From positions 31,916,290 through 31,980,289 of the forward strand of contig CM063500.1 of assembly GCA_032207245.1 (NCBI GenBank): a stretch of DNA of 64,000 nt, given 5' to 3'. The notes below the pieces were generated by a model. That model did not search any database. It was given only the letters and a program-made list of their open reading frames with translations, and was not told the origin of the DNA. Shown one piece after another: positions 38,880 to 49,839 of this stretch. The stretch's first letter is position 1, and each line of letters starts with the position of its first letter. This DNA comes from Pardosa pseudoannulata. Lineage: Eukaryota > Arthropoda > Arachnida > Araneae > Lycosidae. The translations under genes and the position numbers were made by a program.

Positions 38880-39438
38880 TCCCTTAATTTGCACGCTCGA
38901 GGTAACTCGAGAGCGCTAAACTGGTACACTCAAGATAATTTCAGATAATTCGAGCGGCGTTGTACTTTTTGTTGCTATAATTTTACACACTCAAATGCAA
39001 TAGAGAATTGAAAATAACAATGTGAAACCAAATAAACAATGATTTTATTTATATTTATCATGTACATGGGCTTGTAAGCTATAACACTTACTTATTTAAG
39101 TATAAAAAATATTTTTTTCTACTTATCACTTACGATTTATCTCTTCCGGAGTATTCATAATTAAACTCTGAAATTCTAAATTCTGAATTGAATAATTCTG
39201 ATTATTCTGAAATGGGAATTCGAAAAGAAAGACAAAAAAATGGTCGATGTGTGTGTAATATTACAATATTCGACTATTTTCTGCAATATTATCAAAATAC
39301 AAAATTGTAATAAAAATTTTGATTATTTTTGTATTTTTGTAATTTTCTTGGCAAGACAACGTTCTAAATTGTGTTTTTTACACAAAAAGTTGATTTTTTT
39401 GTGGCCGGTCTTTTTAAAAAAAACTGTGCATTAAGGGA
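38880..39438. mobile_element. TTAA-flanked MITE, 559 bp, with empty-site paralogues
   Basis: TTAA at 38,876-38,879 and 39,439-39,442. Both ends begin TCCCTTAAT and are inverted. The interior has a CTCGAGGTAACTCGAG hairpin next to the left end. Flanks read GAAATGG-TTAA and TTAA-TATGCTTTTTT. The homologous A units at about 41,545 and 41,820 read GAAATGGTTTAATATC without a break, which is the pre-insertion state. The 64-codon plus frame 39,240-39,434 lies inside the element and is not recognised. Confidence 0.85.
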
Positions 39439-39541
39439 TTAATATGCTTTTTTAGTTTTTATTCTTAAAATGCTAGCTTCATACAGTTCATACACTAATC
39501 ACAAATTTCACCCTCCTTCCCATATTTTGCATTAAGGAAAC

Positions 39542-40090
39542 TGTAAAAGCCCTAGCGGTCGCGCTGTCTCTATGTCCGATAGTCCGTCACACCATAATCA
39601 TTTTGGATATGACTTTGCATGGGTCTCGTATAAGGAGCAGATATGGGGACGAAATAACCAGCCGTAGATGATTCAAACTTAACAACTGTTCATTTATTTA
39701 AAAAAAGGAAACATTTTAAATAAAACAAATCAACTCAATGCAGATGCAACATATCGTCCACAGAGGAGATCATTATACATTTAACCTGCTCTCTTCAAAA
39801 GTTCAGCCGGGCGTCATTTCCACTTCTTCCTTTCCCAAACTTGGTTTTAGGGGATATCGACACCCCCCTTGTCCTTGGGAGTAGCCAAAACGCTGTTTGG
39901 CGCCTGGTCGACTGGATCAAACAAAACACAATTCCTTTTCTCTGTCTGGGTGTTGAAAAAAGAGCACACTTGACACCTCCAATCATCCGTGCGTTAAAAA
40001 GATCATTATTGGTACAATACTGCCGTTTTCAATTGTTCAAGAGAATAAAAGTTCTCCCGACCACCGACAGTGACCGACGCGACTCTTACA
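39542..40090 (+). mobile_element. solo LTR of a retrotransposon, 549 bp
   Basis: Begins TGTAAAAG and ends CTCTTACA, giving the TG...CA ends and short terminal inversion of an LTR. A 5-bp target duplication GAAAC lies immediately outside both ends (39,537-39,541 and 40,091-40,095). The segment is clearly richer in G+C than its surroundings and interrupts the array unit within the CATATTTTGCATTAAG block, which resumes after it. An AATAAA at 40,044-40,049 could be the polyadenylation signal in this orientation. No internal retroelement coding remains, as expected after LTR-LTR recombination. A 5-bp duplication fits Ty3/Gypsy or BEL/Pao types but does not choose between them. Open frames on both strands inside it are incidental. 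Confidence 0.88.
40044..40049 (+). promoter_or_regulatory. candidate polyadenylation signal in the solo LTR
   Basis: AATAAA, 41 bases before the 3' end of the LTR. Position and orientation are plausible, but the hexamer is common in AT-rich DNA. Confidence 0.35.
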
Positions 40091-42600
40091 GAAACACCTG
40101 ATAGAACATTGTTAACTGTTTTTTAGAATATTTAGTTGACTATGACATTTTAATTATTAAATACTTGCATATCAGTTTTAATCAATTCTTTTTTTCCGAA
40201 ATGATTTATGTTGAATACCAACACGTGCAGGTACTAACTGGCCATTAGCAAAATAGTAACCACAGAGATGATTCTGGGGAATTTCTAAAAGACACTAAAA
40301 AATCCCTAAATTTGGGTGCGATTTTTTCAACCTCCTTTCCATATTTTGCCATAATAAAATGGATAATAGAACATGGTTAACTGATTTCAGAATATTCAGT
40401 TGACTATGGTATTTCAAGAGTTAAATAACTTGCAGACCCATTTTCAACAATTTTTCTTTTCTGAAATGATATCTTTGTATCCCAACACGTGCAGGTACTC
40501 ACTGGTCATTAGCAATATAGTATCCACCTAGCTGATGATGGGGAATTAAAAAAAAGGCACTAAAAACATCCCTAAATTTGGCTGCTATTTTTTATACTTC
40601 TCTTATTTTTCACAGCACCGTAATCTTCACTTCTAAAACCGAAATTCCCCACCAAAAGATAAAAAGAAAGTTTTATACGTATGATAAAAACGTCTTGTCT
40701 ATCATTTTAAGCTACCAACTTGGGTTACGATATCCTAGTTATGACTTGAAGATTACAATGGTGTTTTTCTAACCTTTTCCTTTTCATTTTTATCCTCATA
40801 CAATTCATTCACTGGTCACAAATTTCAACCACCTTTCCATATTTTGCATTAAGAAAATGGATGGTAGAACGTGGTTAAGTGATTTTAGAATATTCAGTTG
40901 GCTATGGTATTTTAAGTATTACATACTTGCAAACCAATTATAATCAATTTTTTTTCTCAAATGATGTCTGTTGCATCCCAACACAGTAGGTACTAACTAG
41001 CCATTAGTAAAATACTACCCACAGAGTTGATGCTGGGGAATATTAAAAAAGACACTAAAAAAAAAAAACCCTAAATTTGGCTGATATTTTTAATACTTCT
41101 CTTATTTTTCACAGCATTGTAATCATCACTTCTGAAACCGAAATTCCCCAGCAAAAGATATAAAGAAAGTTTTATACGTATGATAAAACCATTTTGTCCA
41201 TTATTTTAAGCTACTGACTTGGGTTACGACATCATACTAATGACTTGTGGATTACAACGTTTTTTTTTCTAACCATTTCCTTTTCAATGTTATCCTCATA
41301 CAATTCATTCACAGGTCACAAATTTCAACCTCCTTGATGTTTCTTACTGTTCGGAAACGGCTTTAAAATTTAGGTTCCGGTCTCATTAGCTCTCGTGATA
41401 CAAATATTAGACTGCAGCTCTCTAAACCAAGCCAAAACTACATGGCCTTTCAGTACCAATTTGACAATAATGTCAGTATACTATTCCTAATTAACTTTTT
41501 TTCTCATAAGGTACATTCGTGTGAACATACTGAAATGGTTTAATATCATTTTTAAACGTTCATTCTTTCAATGTTATCGCATACATTTCATTCACTGGTC
41601 ACAAACTTCAACCTCCTTGATGTTTGTAACTTTCCAGAAACAGCTTTAAGAGGTAGGTTCCGGTCTCATTAGCTCTCGTGATGCAAAAATTAGACCGTAG
41701 CTCTACAAATCAAACTACACCTACGTAGCCTTTCAGTACAAATTTGACAATATTGCATTATATTATAAGTAATGAACTTTGTTTCTTATAAGGTACATCC
41801 TAGTGACCACACTGAAATGGTTTAATATCCTTTTTAAACTTTTATTCTTTCAATGTTATCCTCATACAATTCATTCACTGGTCACAAATTTCAACTTAAT
41901 TGATGTTTGTAACGTTTTGAAAACGGATTTAAGAGTTAGGTTCCGGTCTCATTAGCTCTTGTGATACAAAAAGTAAACCGTAGCTGTATAAACCAAGCCA
42001 AACCTACATGGCATTTCAGGACCAATTTGACAATAATTGCAGTATGCTATTACTTATTAACTTTTTTTTCTTATAATGTACATTCGTTTGATCCTACTGA
42101 AATGGTTTAATACTTTTATTCTTTCAAAGTTAGTCACATACAATTCATTGACCTCTTTTTCCATATTTTGCATTAAAAATTGAAGGTAGAACACCGTTAG
42201 CTGGTTTCAGAATATTAAGTCGACTATGGTATTTTATGTATTAAATACTAGGAGACTAATTTTAGCCAATTTTTCTTTTCCGAAATTATATCTGTTGCAT
42301 CCCAACACGTTCAAGTGGTAACTGGTCATTAGCAAAATAGTAACCACAGAGAGGATTCTGGGGAATTTCGAAAAGATACTAAAAAAAAATCCCTAAATTT
42401 GTCTGCTATTTTTTATACTTCTCTTATTTTTCACAGCATCGTAATCATCACTTCTGAAACCGAAATTCCCCAGCAAAAGATAAAAAGAAAGTTTTATACG
42501 TATGATAAAAACGTCTTGTCCATTATTTTAAGCTACCGACTTGGGTTACGACATCGTAGTAATGACTTGAAGATTACAACGTTGTTTTTCTAGCCATTTC

Positions 42601-43154
42601 CTCTTCCCCTACCTCTTAGCGCATTTCCCTTAGAATGCAGTAGAATTCCCCCTTGTGTGTCCGTATGGTGTATTTTCACGCAAAGTAACGACGCCGTAGA
42701 AATATTTACTTTCTCATAATCATTACATTAAAGTAAAGGATTTTATTATGAGGAGAATGTTCTCCGTCCTGTATTTTCTTACCGAGGAAAGCTGTGATTT
42801 TTCTGTATGGATCTTTAGCTTTTCATGAAAGAAGGTATTTAGTAAGTAATTTTCTTATAGGTAATATATACATTGAGACTACAAATTACATCTTTCTTTG
42901 CACACTATTGGTCTATTTAAGTACAACTTAAATGAGCTAGAGGTGAACACTTACAAAGTAACTATAAGGAGAAAAAAGAGTTACAGATTTATAGTAATAA
43001 TAATTGCATAGACTAAAAAGCAAACTAAATTTAATGAAAACACTTAGTACGGGTGTTAAAGTTGACTAGTCATATGCAACAGAAAGCCCTTTTACTATAT
43101 TTTGAAAACTTTTAGAGAAGACTCAATAAATAAAATAAACAATTATTCAAATGA
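42601..43154. other. mixed-composition spacer, nothing recognised
   Basis: Follows the last B unit. The first bases (CCCCTACCTCTTAGC) resemble the sequence just before the SINE-A at 38.58 kb, so part of this may be the array's natural border. No gene seen. Confidence 0.4.
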
Positions 43155-43990
43155 GTTTAACAGACATAAACTGGTGTAACCCCTATATAAAAATAGCCTA
43201 AGTTATATGCCCGTTAGTCCTGGAATTTATGAAGCGGTTGGACCTGGAATGGATACAGGAATCCATATTGAATTCTTGATGATTTAGGGTTAGCAACGTT
43301 TGCAATCATCCTTCCATCCTTTACTAGCATTTAATACCCTTATTTCAACCCCTGTTTTCCCCGGTTAAGAGCAGGTGATTAAATTTATCAATTTGTCACG
43401 TAATAAATAGGTAAAAAAGAACATTTTTTTCTAGCATTATGATGTATCATGTCACTTAATCATTTCTTTTTTTAAATTATTTAAATATCGTCAGCATTAT
43501 TTTAATACGTTTTATTTCTGAACTTAGTTAACACGTAATAAATTTTCTTTTATATTTGGCCTTCATAATAGATTAGGTATATATGTGATACTTTTAAATT
43601 TAATCATCGATTATATTTTGTTGCAATGAAAATTTTATCCCAGGTATTAATAACAAATTCTATCTAACTCCAGGGTGTAGTGGAAATGATAGTTTCATTC
43701 CTTTACTTACATTAATTAATGCAGCCAAAAAAATTGGGAAAATCTTAACGGCAATTTCGATGTTGCTTAGAAAACTTTGAATTATCTTTTTAAATTAATT
43801 CAGCGTGATTCTAAATTGCATTCACAGTATCGAGAGACTTTCGAGGAGTATGAAGATAAACAATTTATTGAACGTGTGCTAGATAATTCTCAGCCAAAAC
43901 ACAAACTATTTTTTATTTGCCTCATACGGTACTTTGCAATTCTGGAAAATTGAAATTTTACCGATTCCGTCATATGACGGGCTATATCCG
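43155..43990 (+). mobile_element. family H dispersed repeat, second plus-strand copy
   Basis: Matches 32,450-33,283 along its whole length, including TTAGGGTTAGCAACGTT, the CCAGGGTGTAGTGGAAATGA block and the terminal palindrome CCGTCATATGACGG (43,967-43,980). The bases after the palindrome (GCTATATCCGAAA) have lost the CTAG seen in two other copies, so this end is mutated or truncated. Confidence 0.75.
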
Positions 43991-44856
43991 AAATTTAAAT
44001 ACAAATCCATGGAATACCTTTACCCTCTTGACCGTTTTAATAGGTTTTTTCTAAATAATATATTTTATCAGTTAATCAGTTTAAAATTAAAAAATGTGTT
44101 TGTTCTGCTTTAAGTTATTATGCATTCATTAAATACCATTGTTTAAAGAGTTGGCAGTGCATGCATAATTTTCACTCTATAAGCTTTTGCTTTAATCTAT
44201 TTTTTGCGTAATTATACTTAAGAATATTTTTTAAAATAAATTTGGAACGTTTAGTTGTGATAGATGAATTATTAGATTAAATTAATAATTAGGATTATAA
44301 TTTAGGATTTCACAAACTACAGAAAAATATTTCATGAAAACACAAGCATGATCTACAAGGCTTTGCAATAATAGTTCAAATGGATGAAAGAATTTCAGTT
44401 GTATTGTTTATATACAAACTAATGGTATTCACTCATGCATATTAAATGAACGTTTAAAATTATTTTAATAACTGAAAATGTTCATATATATGTAATATAA
44501 CTGTCAGAAAACAGACATAAATAAAAGTAATAACCAATCTGTAATAACCAATCTGACATAGCCAATCTGTAATAAATAGTTATCCTAACAAAATATCCTA
44601 AATAAAATTATATTTACATTTTTTCCAATATTTTGTATATTGTTGTTTCACCTTATACCACAATTAAATATTAAAACTAGAATGCTATATATATGATAAT
44701 ACTGAAATATTTAGTAATCGAGTAAAATTTTATAAACATACACATCAATGTTTCTAGTTACTTTAAAAATTGAATACAGAATAAAATGTGTGTAAGATGA
44801 AAATAACTGTGTGTGAGTTTAGAAAATAAATTTTTATTATAATTGTTACAGATATA
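43991..44856. other. AT-rich sequence, nothing recognised
   Basis: No tandem repeat, mobile element or coding signal seen. Confidence 0.4.
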
Positions 44857-45159
44857 TTATATAATTTCTATAAATGTAATGGAAAGTTTAGACTGAGAAA
44901 TATAAATCATGATGCATTCATTATGCATTTTTTTCAAAATTTGGCGATGAGTTATATTGATATCTGAAAGACACACTGTCAAGTCATGATGCATATTGTC
45001 TCCCAAATATTTCTGCCACAATGATATATAGTATATAAATTGGTAATCTTTGATAGCGGTTCTATTCTCTGGATATTTTCGAAGGAAATGAATCCCTAGA
45101 TATAGAAAGCTATTGGCATTAATCGTATTGTGCCATACTTTTTTACATAAAAATATCAA
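44857..45159 (-). CDS. unrecognised 100-codon open frame, possible exon
   Basis: This is the only frame in non-repetitive DNA whose translation looks protein-like to me. It has mixed residues rather than Ile/Tyr/Lys/Phe runs, with Trp at two positions (KVWHNTINAN and SLWQKYLGDN) and an amphipathic stretch ITHRQILKKMHNE. I do not recognise a family. On the minus strand it follows AATTTCAG at about 45,170, which could be a splice acceptor, so it might be an internal or terminal exon rather than a complete gene. No matching neighbour exon was found in the window. Chance openness in an AT-rich region remains possible. Confidence 0.3.
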   Translation of the reverse strand: MIFLCKKVWHNTINANSFLYLGIHFLRKYPENRTAIKDYQFIYYISLWQKYLGDNMHHDLTVCLSDINITHRQILKKMHNECIMIYISQSKLSITFIEII

Positions 45160-45209
45160 AATTGGAATCTGAAATTCGGTTAGAATGTTTCCTGTGATAA
45201 CATATATTT

Positions 45210-48200
45210 TTATAAAATATATATGTATATGTGTTCCACTACTAATATATCTAAAATGTTATAACGATAACAACAGATTTGAGAAAATGTACTACAATAT
45301 AGGCTTTGCTGTCTAACTCATATCCTGTTATTTTATGGACCTAAAATGATGAGTAAAGGATTTAATTTAAGCATCAAATAAATCATATTAAAATGCATTG
45401 TGTGGCAATTCTAATATATTTAGTCAACGTCTGTGTAGAGTTTCAATCCTCTTATACTTACAGCGGGAATTGTTAGGTTAGCACAATTAGCAATTTGTTC
45501 GGTAAATTTGTTTTCTGAATTAATCTGACCAAAAATAAAATAAAAAATATATGTATATGGGTTCCACTACTAATTGTTCTAAAATATTATAACGATAACA
45601 ACAGATTTGAAAAAATGTACTACAATATATGCTTTGCTGTCTAACTCATATCCTGTTATTTTACTGAATTAAAATGATGAGTTCTTTAATTTAAGCATCA
45701 GATAAATTATAGTTAAAATGCATTGTGTGGCAATTCTAGTATATTTGTGAATTAATCTGACCAAAAATAAAATTTAAAAAAAAGTATATGTGTTCCACTA
45801 CTAATATATCTAAAATATTATAACGATAACAACAGGTTTGAGAAAATGTACAACAATATCTGTTTTGCTGTCTGACTAATATCTTGTTATTTTATGGCCT
45901 TAATATGATGAGTTCTTTAATTTAAGCATCAGATAAACCATAGTGAAAATGCATTGTGTGGCAATTCTAATATATTTAGTCAACATCTCTGTAGAGTTTC
46001 AATCTTCTTATACCTACAGAGTGAATTGTTAGGTTAGCACAATTAGCAATTTGTTCGGTAATTTTGTTTTCTGAATTAATTTGACCAAAAATAAAATAAA
46101 AAATATATGTATATGGGTTCCACTACTAATTGTTCTAAAATATTATAACGATAACAACAGATTTGAAAAAATGTACTACAATATATGCTTTGCTGTCTAA
46201 CTCATATCATGTTATTTTACTGAATTAAAATGATGAGTTCTTTAATTTAAGCATCAGATAAATTATAGTGAAAATGCATTGTGTGGCAATTCTAGTATAT
46301 TTGTGAATTAATCTGACCAAAAATAAAATTTAAAAAAAAGTATATGTGTTCCACTACTAATATATCTAAAATATTATAACGATAACAACAGGTTTGAGAA
46401 AATGTACAACAATATCTGTTTTGCTGTCTGACTAATATCTTGTTATTTTATGGCCTTAATATGATGAGTTCTTTAATTTAAGCATCAGATAAACCATAGT
46501 GAAAATGCATTGTGTGGCAATTCTAATATATTTAGTCAACGTCTGTGTAGAGTTTCAATCCACTTATACCTACAGTGTGAATTGTTAGGTTAGCACAATT
46601 AGCAATTTCTTCGGTAATTTTGTTTTGTGAATTAATCTGACAAAATTAAAATAAAAAATATATGTATATGTGTTCCACTACTAATATATCTAAAATATTA
46701 TAACGATAACAACAGGTTTGAGAAAATGTACAACAATATATGCTTTGCTGTCTAACTCATATCCTGTTATTTTACGAACTTGATGAGTTCTTTAATATAA
46801 GCATCTGATAAATCATAGTGAAAATGCATTGTGTGGCAATTCTAGTATATTTGTGAATTAATCTGACCGAAAATAAAATAAAAAATATATGTATATGTGT
46901 TCCACTACTAATATATCTAAAATATTTTAAAAATAACAACAGGTTTCAAAAAATGTACAACAATTTATGCTTTTCTGTCTAACTAAAATCATGTTATTTC
47001 ATGGACTTAAATTGATGAGTTCTTTAATTTAAGCATAAGATAAATCATAGGGAAAATGCATTGTGTGTCAATTCTAATATATTTAGTCAACGTCTGTGTA
47101 GAGTTTCATTTCTCTTATACCTACAGCGTGAATTGTTATGTTAGCACAATTAGCAATTTTTTCGGTAATTTTGTTTTGTGAATTAATCTGACCAAAATTA
47201 AAATAAAAAATATATGTATATGTGTTTCACCACTAATATATCTAAAATATTATAACGATAACAACAGGTTTGAAAAAATGTACTACAATATATGCTTTGC
47301 TGTCTAACTCATATCCTGTTATTTTATAGACTTAAAATGATGAGTTCTTTAATTTAAGCATCAGATAAATTATAGTGAAAATGCATTGTGTGGCAATTCT
47401 AGTATATTTGTGAATTAATCTGACCAAAATTAAAATAAAAAATATATGTATATGTGTTCCACTACTAATATATCTAAAATATTATAACGATAACAACAGG
47501 TTTGAGAAAATGTACAACAATATCTGTTTTGCTGTCTGACTAATATCTTGTTATTTTATGGCCTTAATATGATGAGTTCTTTAATTTAATCATCAGATAA
47601 ACCATAGTGAAAATGCATTGTGTGGCAATTCTAATATATTTAGTCAACGTCTGTGTAGAGTTTCAATCCTCTTATACTTACAGTGTGAATTGTTAGGTTA
47701 GCACAATTAGCAATTTCTTCGGTAATTTTGTTTTGTGAATTAATCTGACCAAAAGTAAAATAAAAAAATGTATGTATATGTGTTCTACTAATATATCTAA
47801 AATATTATAACGGTAACAACAGGTTTGAGAACATGTACAACAATATATGCTTTGCTGTCTAACTCATATCCTGTTATTTTATAGACTTAAAATGATGAGT
47901 TCTTTAATTTAAGCATCAGATAAATTATAGTGAAAATGCATTGTGTGGCAATTCTAGTATATTTGTGAATTAATCTGACCAAAAATAAAATTTTAAAAAA
48001 AGTATATGTGTTCCACTACTAATATATCTAAAATATTATAACGATAACAAGAGGTTTGAGAAAATGTACAACAATATCTGTTTTGCTGTCTGACTAATAT
48101 CTTGTTATTTTATGGCCTTAATATGATGAGTTCTTTAATTTAAGCATCAGATAAACCATAGTGAAAATGCATTGTGTGGCAATTCTAATATATTTAGTCA

Positions 48201-48630
48201 ACGTCTGTGTAGAGTTTCAATCCACTTATACCTACAGTGTGAATTGTTAGGTTAGCACAATTAGCAATTTCTTCGGTAATTTTGTTTTGTGAATTAATCT
48301 GACCAAAAGTAAAATAAAAAAATGTATGTATATGTGTTCTACTAATATATCTAAAATATTATAACGGTAACAACAGGTTTGAGAGCATGTACAACAATAT
48401 ATGCTTTGCTGTCTAACTCATATCCTGTTATTTTATAGACTTAAAATGATGATTTATTTAATATAAGCATCTGATAAATCATAGTGAAAAAGCATTGTGT
48501 GGTAATTCTAATATATTTAGTCAACATCTGTGTAGAGTTTCAATCCACTTATACCTACAGTGTGAATTGTTAGGTTAGCACAATTAGCAATTTGTTCGTT
48601 AATTTTGTTTTCTGAATTAATCTTACCATT
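45210..48630. repeat. higher-order tandem array alternating ~326-bp and ~230-bp units
   Basis: The marker GTTCCACTACTAATAT recurs at about 45,233, 45,561, 45,792, 46,117, 46,348, 46,672, 46,899, 47,223, 47,456, 47,782, 48,010 and 48,336. Spacings alternate 328, 231, 325, 231, 324, 227, 324, 233, 326, 228 and 326. Short units lack the internal segment from AGTCAACGTCTGTGTAGAG to GGTAATTTTGTTTT. The repeating module is therefore a ~556-bp dimer. Several dimers are almost identical over hundreds of bases (for example 45,541-45,990 against 46,097-46,540), which indicates recent homogenisation. Confidence 0.97.
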
Positions 48631-48639
48631 TATTCGGGA

Positions 48640-49839
48640 GGACGCATGTTAGCTGCAGTTACATAAAAACTCGAGCCGGGTTTCCGTGACCGGTCCTATT
48701 TTTGTTAGCTAAATACCAAAGAAATTTCTGTGGATGATGAACAGAAAATTTATGTTACAAAAATGCGTATTAAAAATTCAAAATATATTTCGAATTATTT
48801 AAAAGAATAATTTTAAAATATACTTTGAACTTTTTATGAGTATGCCAAAAGCACAGACAAGACGCAATTTAAAATCTTAAAACACATTATTATATTTCAT
48901 AATTTTAATCAAATAACAATGGTGATTTTTTTACAACATCCCTCTTCTGATCACAAACACTAAATGAAATTACAATCCAAAAGTGACTTAAAAATCTATT
49001 TCGGATTATTTAAAATATTAATTTTTAAAAGTATATTAAACTGTAGACCTTTTTATTAGCATTCCGATAGCACAGGCATAAGACACACACAAATTAAAAA
49101 CGTAGATTCTTTCTTCATACTTTTAAACAAATAACGATGCAATTTTCACAGCATACCTCCTACAACCGAATACACTAAACATAAATGAAAAGTGTATGAG
49201 CGTGTCTTAGTCTATGGAACCCAAATAAATTAAAAGTATATCTTTCTAAGAAAAAATAATCAGAGAAAATTGTGGAAATATATATTATTGGGATCTAGAA
49301 AACTTATCTAAAAGATATTGAAAATTTAGGAATTTTGCTTATATTAAGTGATATTCTGTGGAAGGTTTTTATATTGATCAAGCCTCAGTTGCCCGGCAGG
49401 TGTCCTCGTGGGTTAGAAACCTAGAAAGCAGAAATTTCCTCAAGAAAATCGGCTTCACACTTCGTAAAAAATAGAATTGAAAATGAAACAAACACATTTT
49501 AACTCGTTAGTGAGTTTTAGTAGATTAAAATTTTAACACTCGTTTTTTTACTGGCCTTTTGCTACTTCTTAGTGATTGAGATTTTACTTGGATACTTCAT
49601 TTCGTTTTCATATATTAGTCACCTTTAATTGGTTAATATCTAGGGTGGATACCCATAATATTAGTAGATGTTTATGACTATTATTAAACTGTATAAGAGT
49701 TAAATAGTCTCCAAATTTTTAAGTTTGTTCTCAAACAATATATCTATATATTGCTTTAAAAAAACTTCATTGAAATTTTTATTTGCATTTAGAATTTTGA
49801 CAGATAAATATTTATAATGTAAATAACGAATTAATATTT
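48640..49839. other. spacer with a two-copy ~211-bp tandem duplication
   Basis: Two diverged copies lie at about 48,745-49,190, marked by TTTCGAATTATTTAAAA near 48,788 and TTTCGGATTATTTAAAA near 48,999. Both carry AGCACAG..AAGAC and TCAAATAACAATG or AAACAAATAACGATG blocks. The start of the block (48,650-48,700) is unusually GC-rich (ACTCGAGCCGGG, CGTGACCGGTCC). The rest shows no recognised feature. Confidence 0.6.

Larger units (their letters stand above)
37976..42600. repeat. composite tandem array of ~500-bp (B) and ~285-bp (A) units
   Basis: B units carry CCGAAATTCCCCA, TTTTATACGTATGATAAAA and AACTGGCCATTAGCAAAATA. They occur at about 40,340-40,845, 40,845-41,336 and 42,116-42,600, with partial copies at 37,976-38,580 and 40,096-40,340. 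A units start GATGTTTGTAAC, contain a SINE-A tail (GGTTCCGGTCTCATTAGCTC), then CTTTCAGTACCAATTTGACA and CTGAAATGGTTTAATAT. Three lie in tandem at 41,337, 41,617 and 41,903. A and B share the TTCATTCACTGGTCACAAA block. Short frames within B units (40,578-40,772 and 42,399-42,593) are not genes, because the middle unit has a stop at the equivalent position. Confidence 0.85.

Noticed and set aside
39795..40101. Open frames on both strands in GC-richer DNA
   Set aside because: They lie inside the solo LTR. Neither resembles a retroelement protein.
40578..42593. Two similar 64-codon frames (40,578-40,772 and 42,399-42,593), suggestive of a gene family
   Set aside because: Both are the same stretch of a tandem B unit. 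The unit between them has an in-frame stop at the equivalent place, and there is no start or splice context.
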